Positions 47,040 through 47,177 of a stretch of 47,177 nt of DNA are shown one piece after another. The notes below the pieces were generated by a model. That model ran no database searches, had not been told where the DNA came from, and was given only the letters and a program-made list of their open reading frames with translations. Every line of letters starts with the position of its first letter. Position 1 is the first letter of the stretch. Both the position numbers and the translations under genes were made by a program. The stretch is from Candidatus Eremiobacterota bacterium (GTDB lineage: Bacteria > Vulcanimicrobiota > CADAWZ01 > Ess09-12), in assembly GCA_031082125.1 (NCBI GenBank), contig JAVHLM010000045.1, positions 1-47,177 on the forward strand. Reading direction: 5' to 3'.

Positions 47040-47177
47040 GCTGTACTGCCCCCGGAAAAGGGAATCCCCTTCACGCTTTTGTGAGAGCGTTCGTTTCCTG
47101 CCTTTCCGAACCCGCTTTCCGGGGAATCTACAGGTCAAGAGCCATGAAATCTTTCCCCCGCAAAAAACATTCCGCCC

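Overview
This 47 kb window is a GC-rich, gene-dense bacterial chromosome segment from a diderm (Gram-negative-type) organism. It encodes a beta-barrel outer membrane protein, several lipoproteins and signal-peptide proteins, type IV pilus-like pseudopilins and a GspF/PilC platform protein. There are no rRNA or tRNA genes, CRISPR arrays, phage genes or intact insertion sequences. The many beta-propeller, TPR, glutamine-rich and orphan secreted proteins suggest a poorly characterised lineage (the Vulcanimicrobiota/Xenobia type is one guess), but the sequence alone does not fix the phylum. || 1-7.4 kb: a short leader transcription unit, a Na+/Ca2+-type antiporter, a histidine acid phosphatase, then an aspD-aspT pair (aspartate 4-decarboxylase plus aspartate:alanine exchanger; a known proton-motive aspartate decarboxylation cycle) and an outer membrane protein. 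7.4-15.2 kb: a Met/Gln-rich coiled-coil protein ending in an M15 peptidase domain, a three-gene pseudopilin operon, a PAS histidine kinase and a GspF-like protein. || 15.2-18.2 kb is a zone of gene decay. It holds a collapsed thioredoxin-reductase-like gene, the C-terminal tail of an Mg2+-type P-type ATPase, a possible DNA-methyltransferase N-terminal fragment and a truncated rhomboid, among small secreted proteins. 18.1-26.5 kb is a redox/radical block: a two-[2Fe-2S] molybdenum hydroxylase without a FAD subunit, two tandem paralogous cobalamin-binding-type radical SAM enzymes, a convergent radical SAM enzyme with an N-terminal Cys-rich knob, and two conserved unknowns. || 26.5-47 kb: a DUF2723 membrane protein, an N-terminally truncated HNH nuclease, beta-propeller proteins (30.0, 33.5 and 34.8 kb), an MscS channel, TPR and ankyrin proteins, a secreted protein built of three repeats, and a GNAT-alpha/alpha-toroid fusion with an apparently leaderless promoter. 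|| The most notable non-standard signals are: (i) a small ORF at 38190-38405 whose reading frame is restored only by compensating shifts in two A-runs and whose C-terminal tail is shared with the propeller protein ending at 36241; (ii) four 11-bp-phased CCTGTAAG repeats ending 10 bp upstream of an extended -10, i.e. PhoB/OmpR-like architecture, before a glycine-rich protein at 46.5 kb; (iii) the collapsed thioredoxin reductase, recognisable only from two out-of-phase nucleotide-binding motifs; (iv) the leaderless GNAT-toroid gene.
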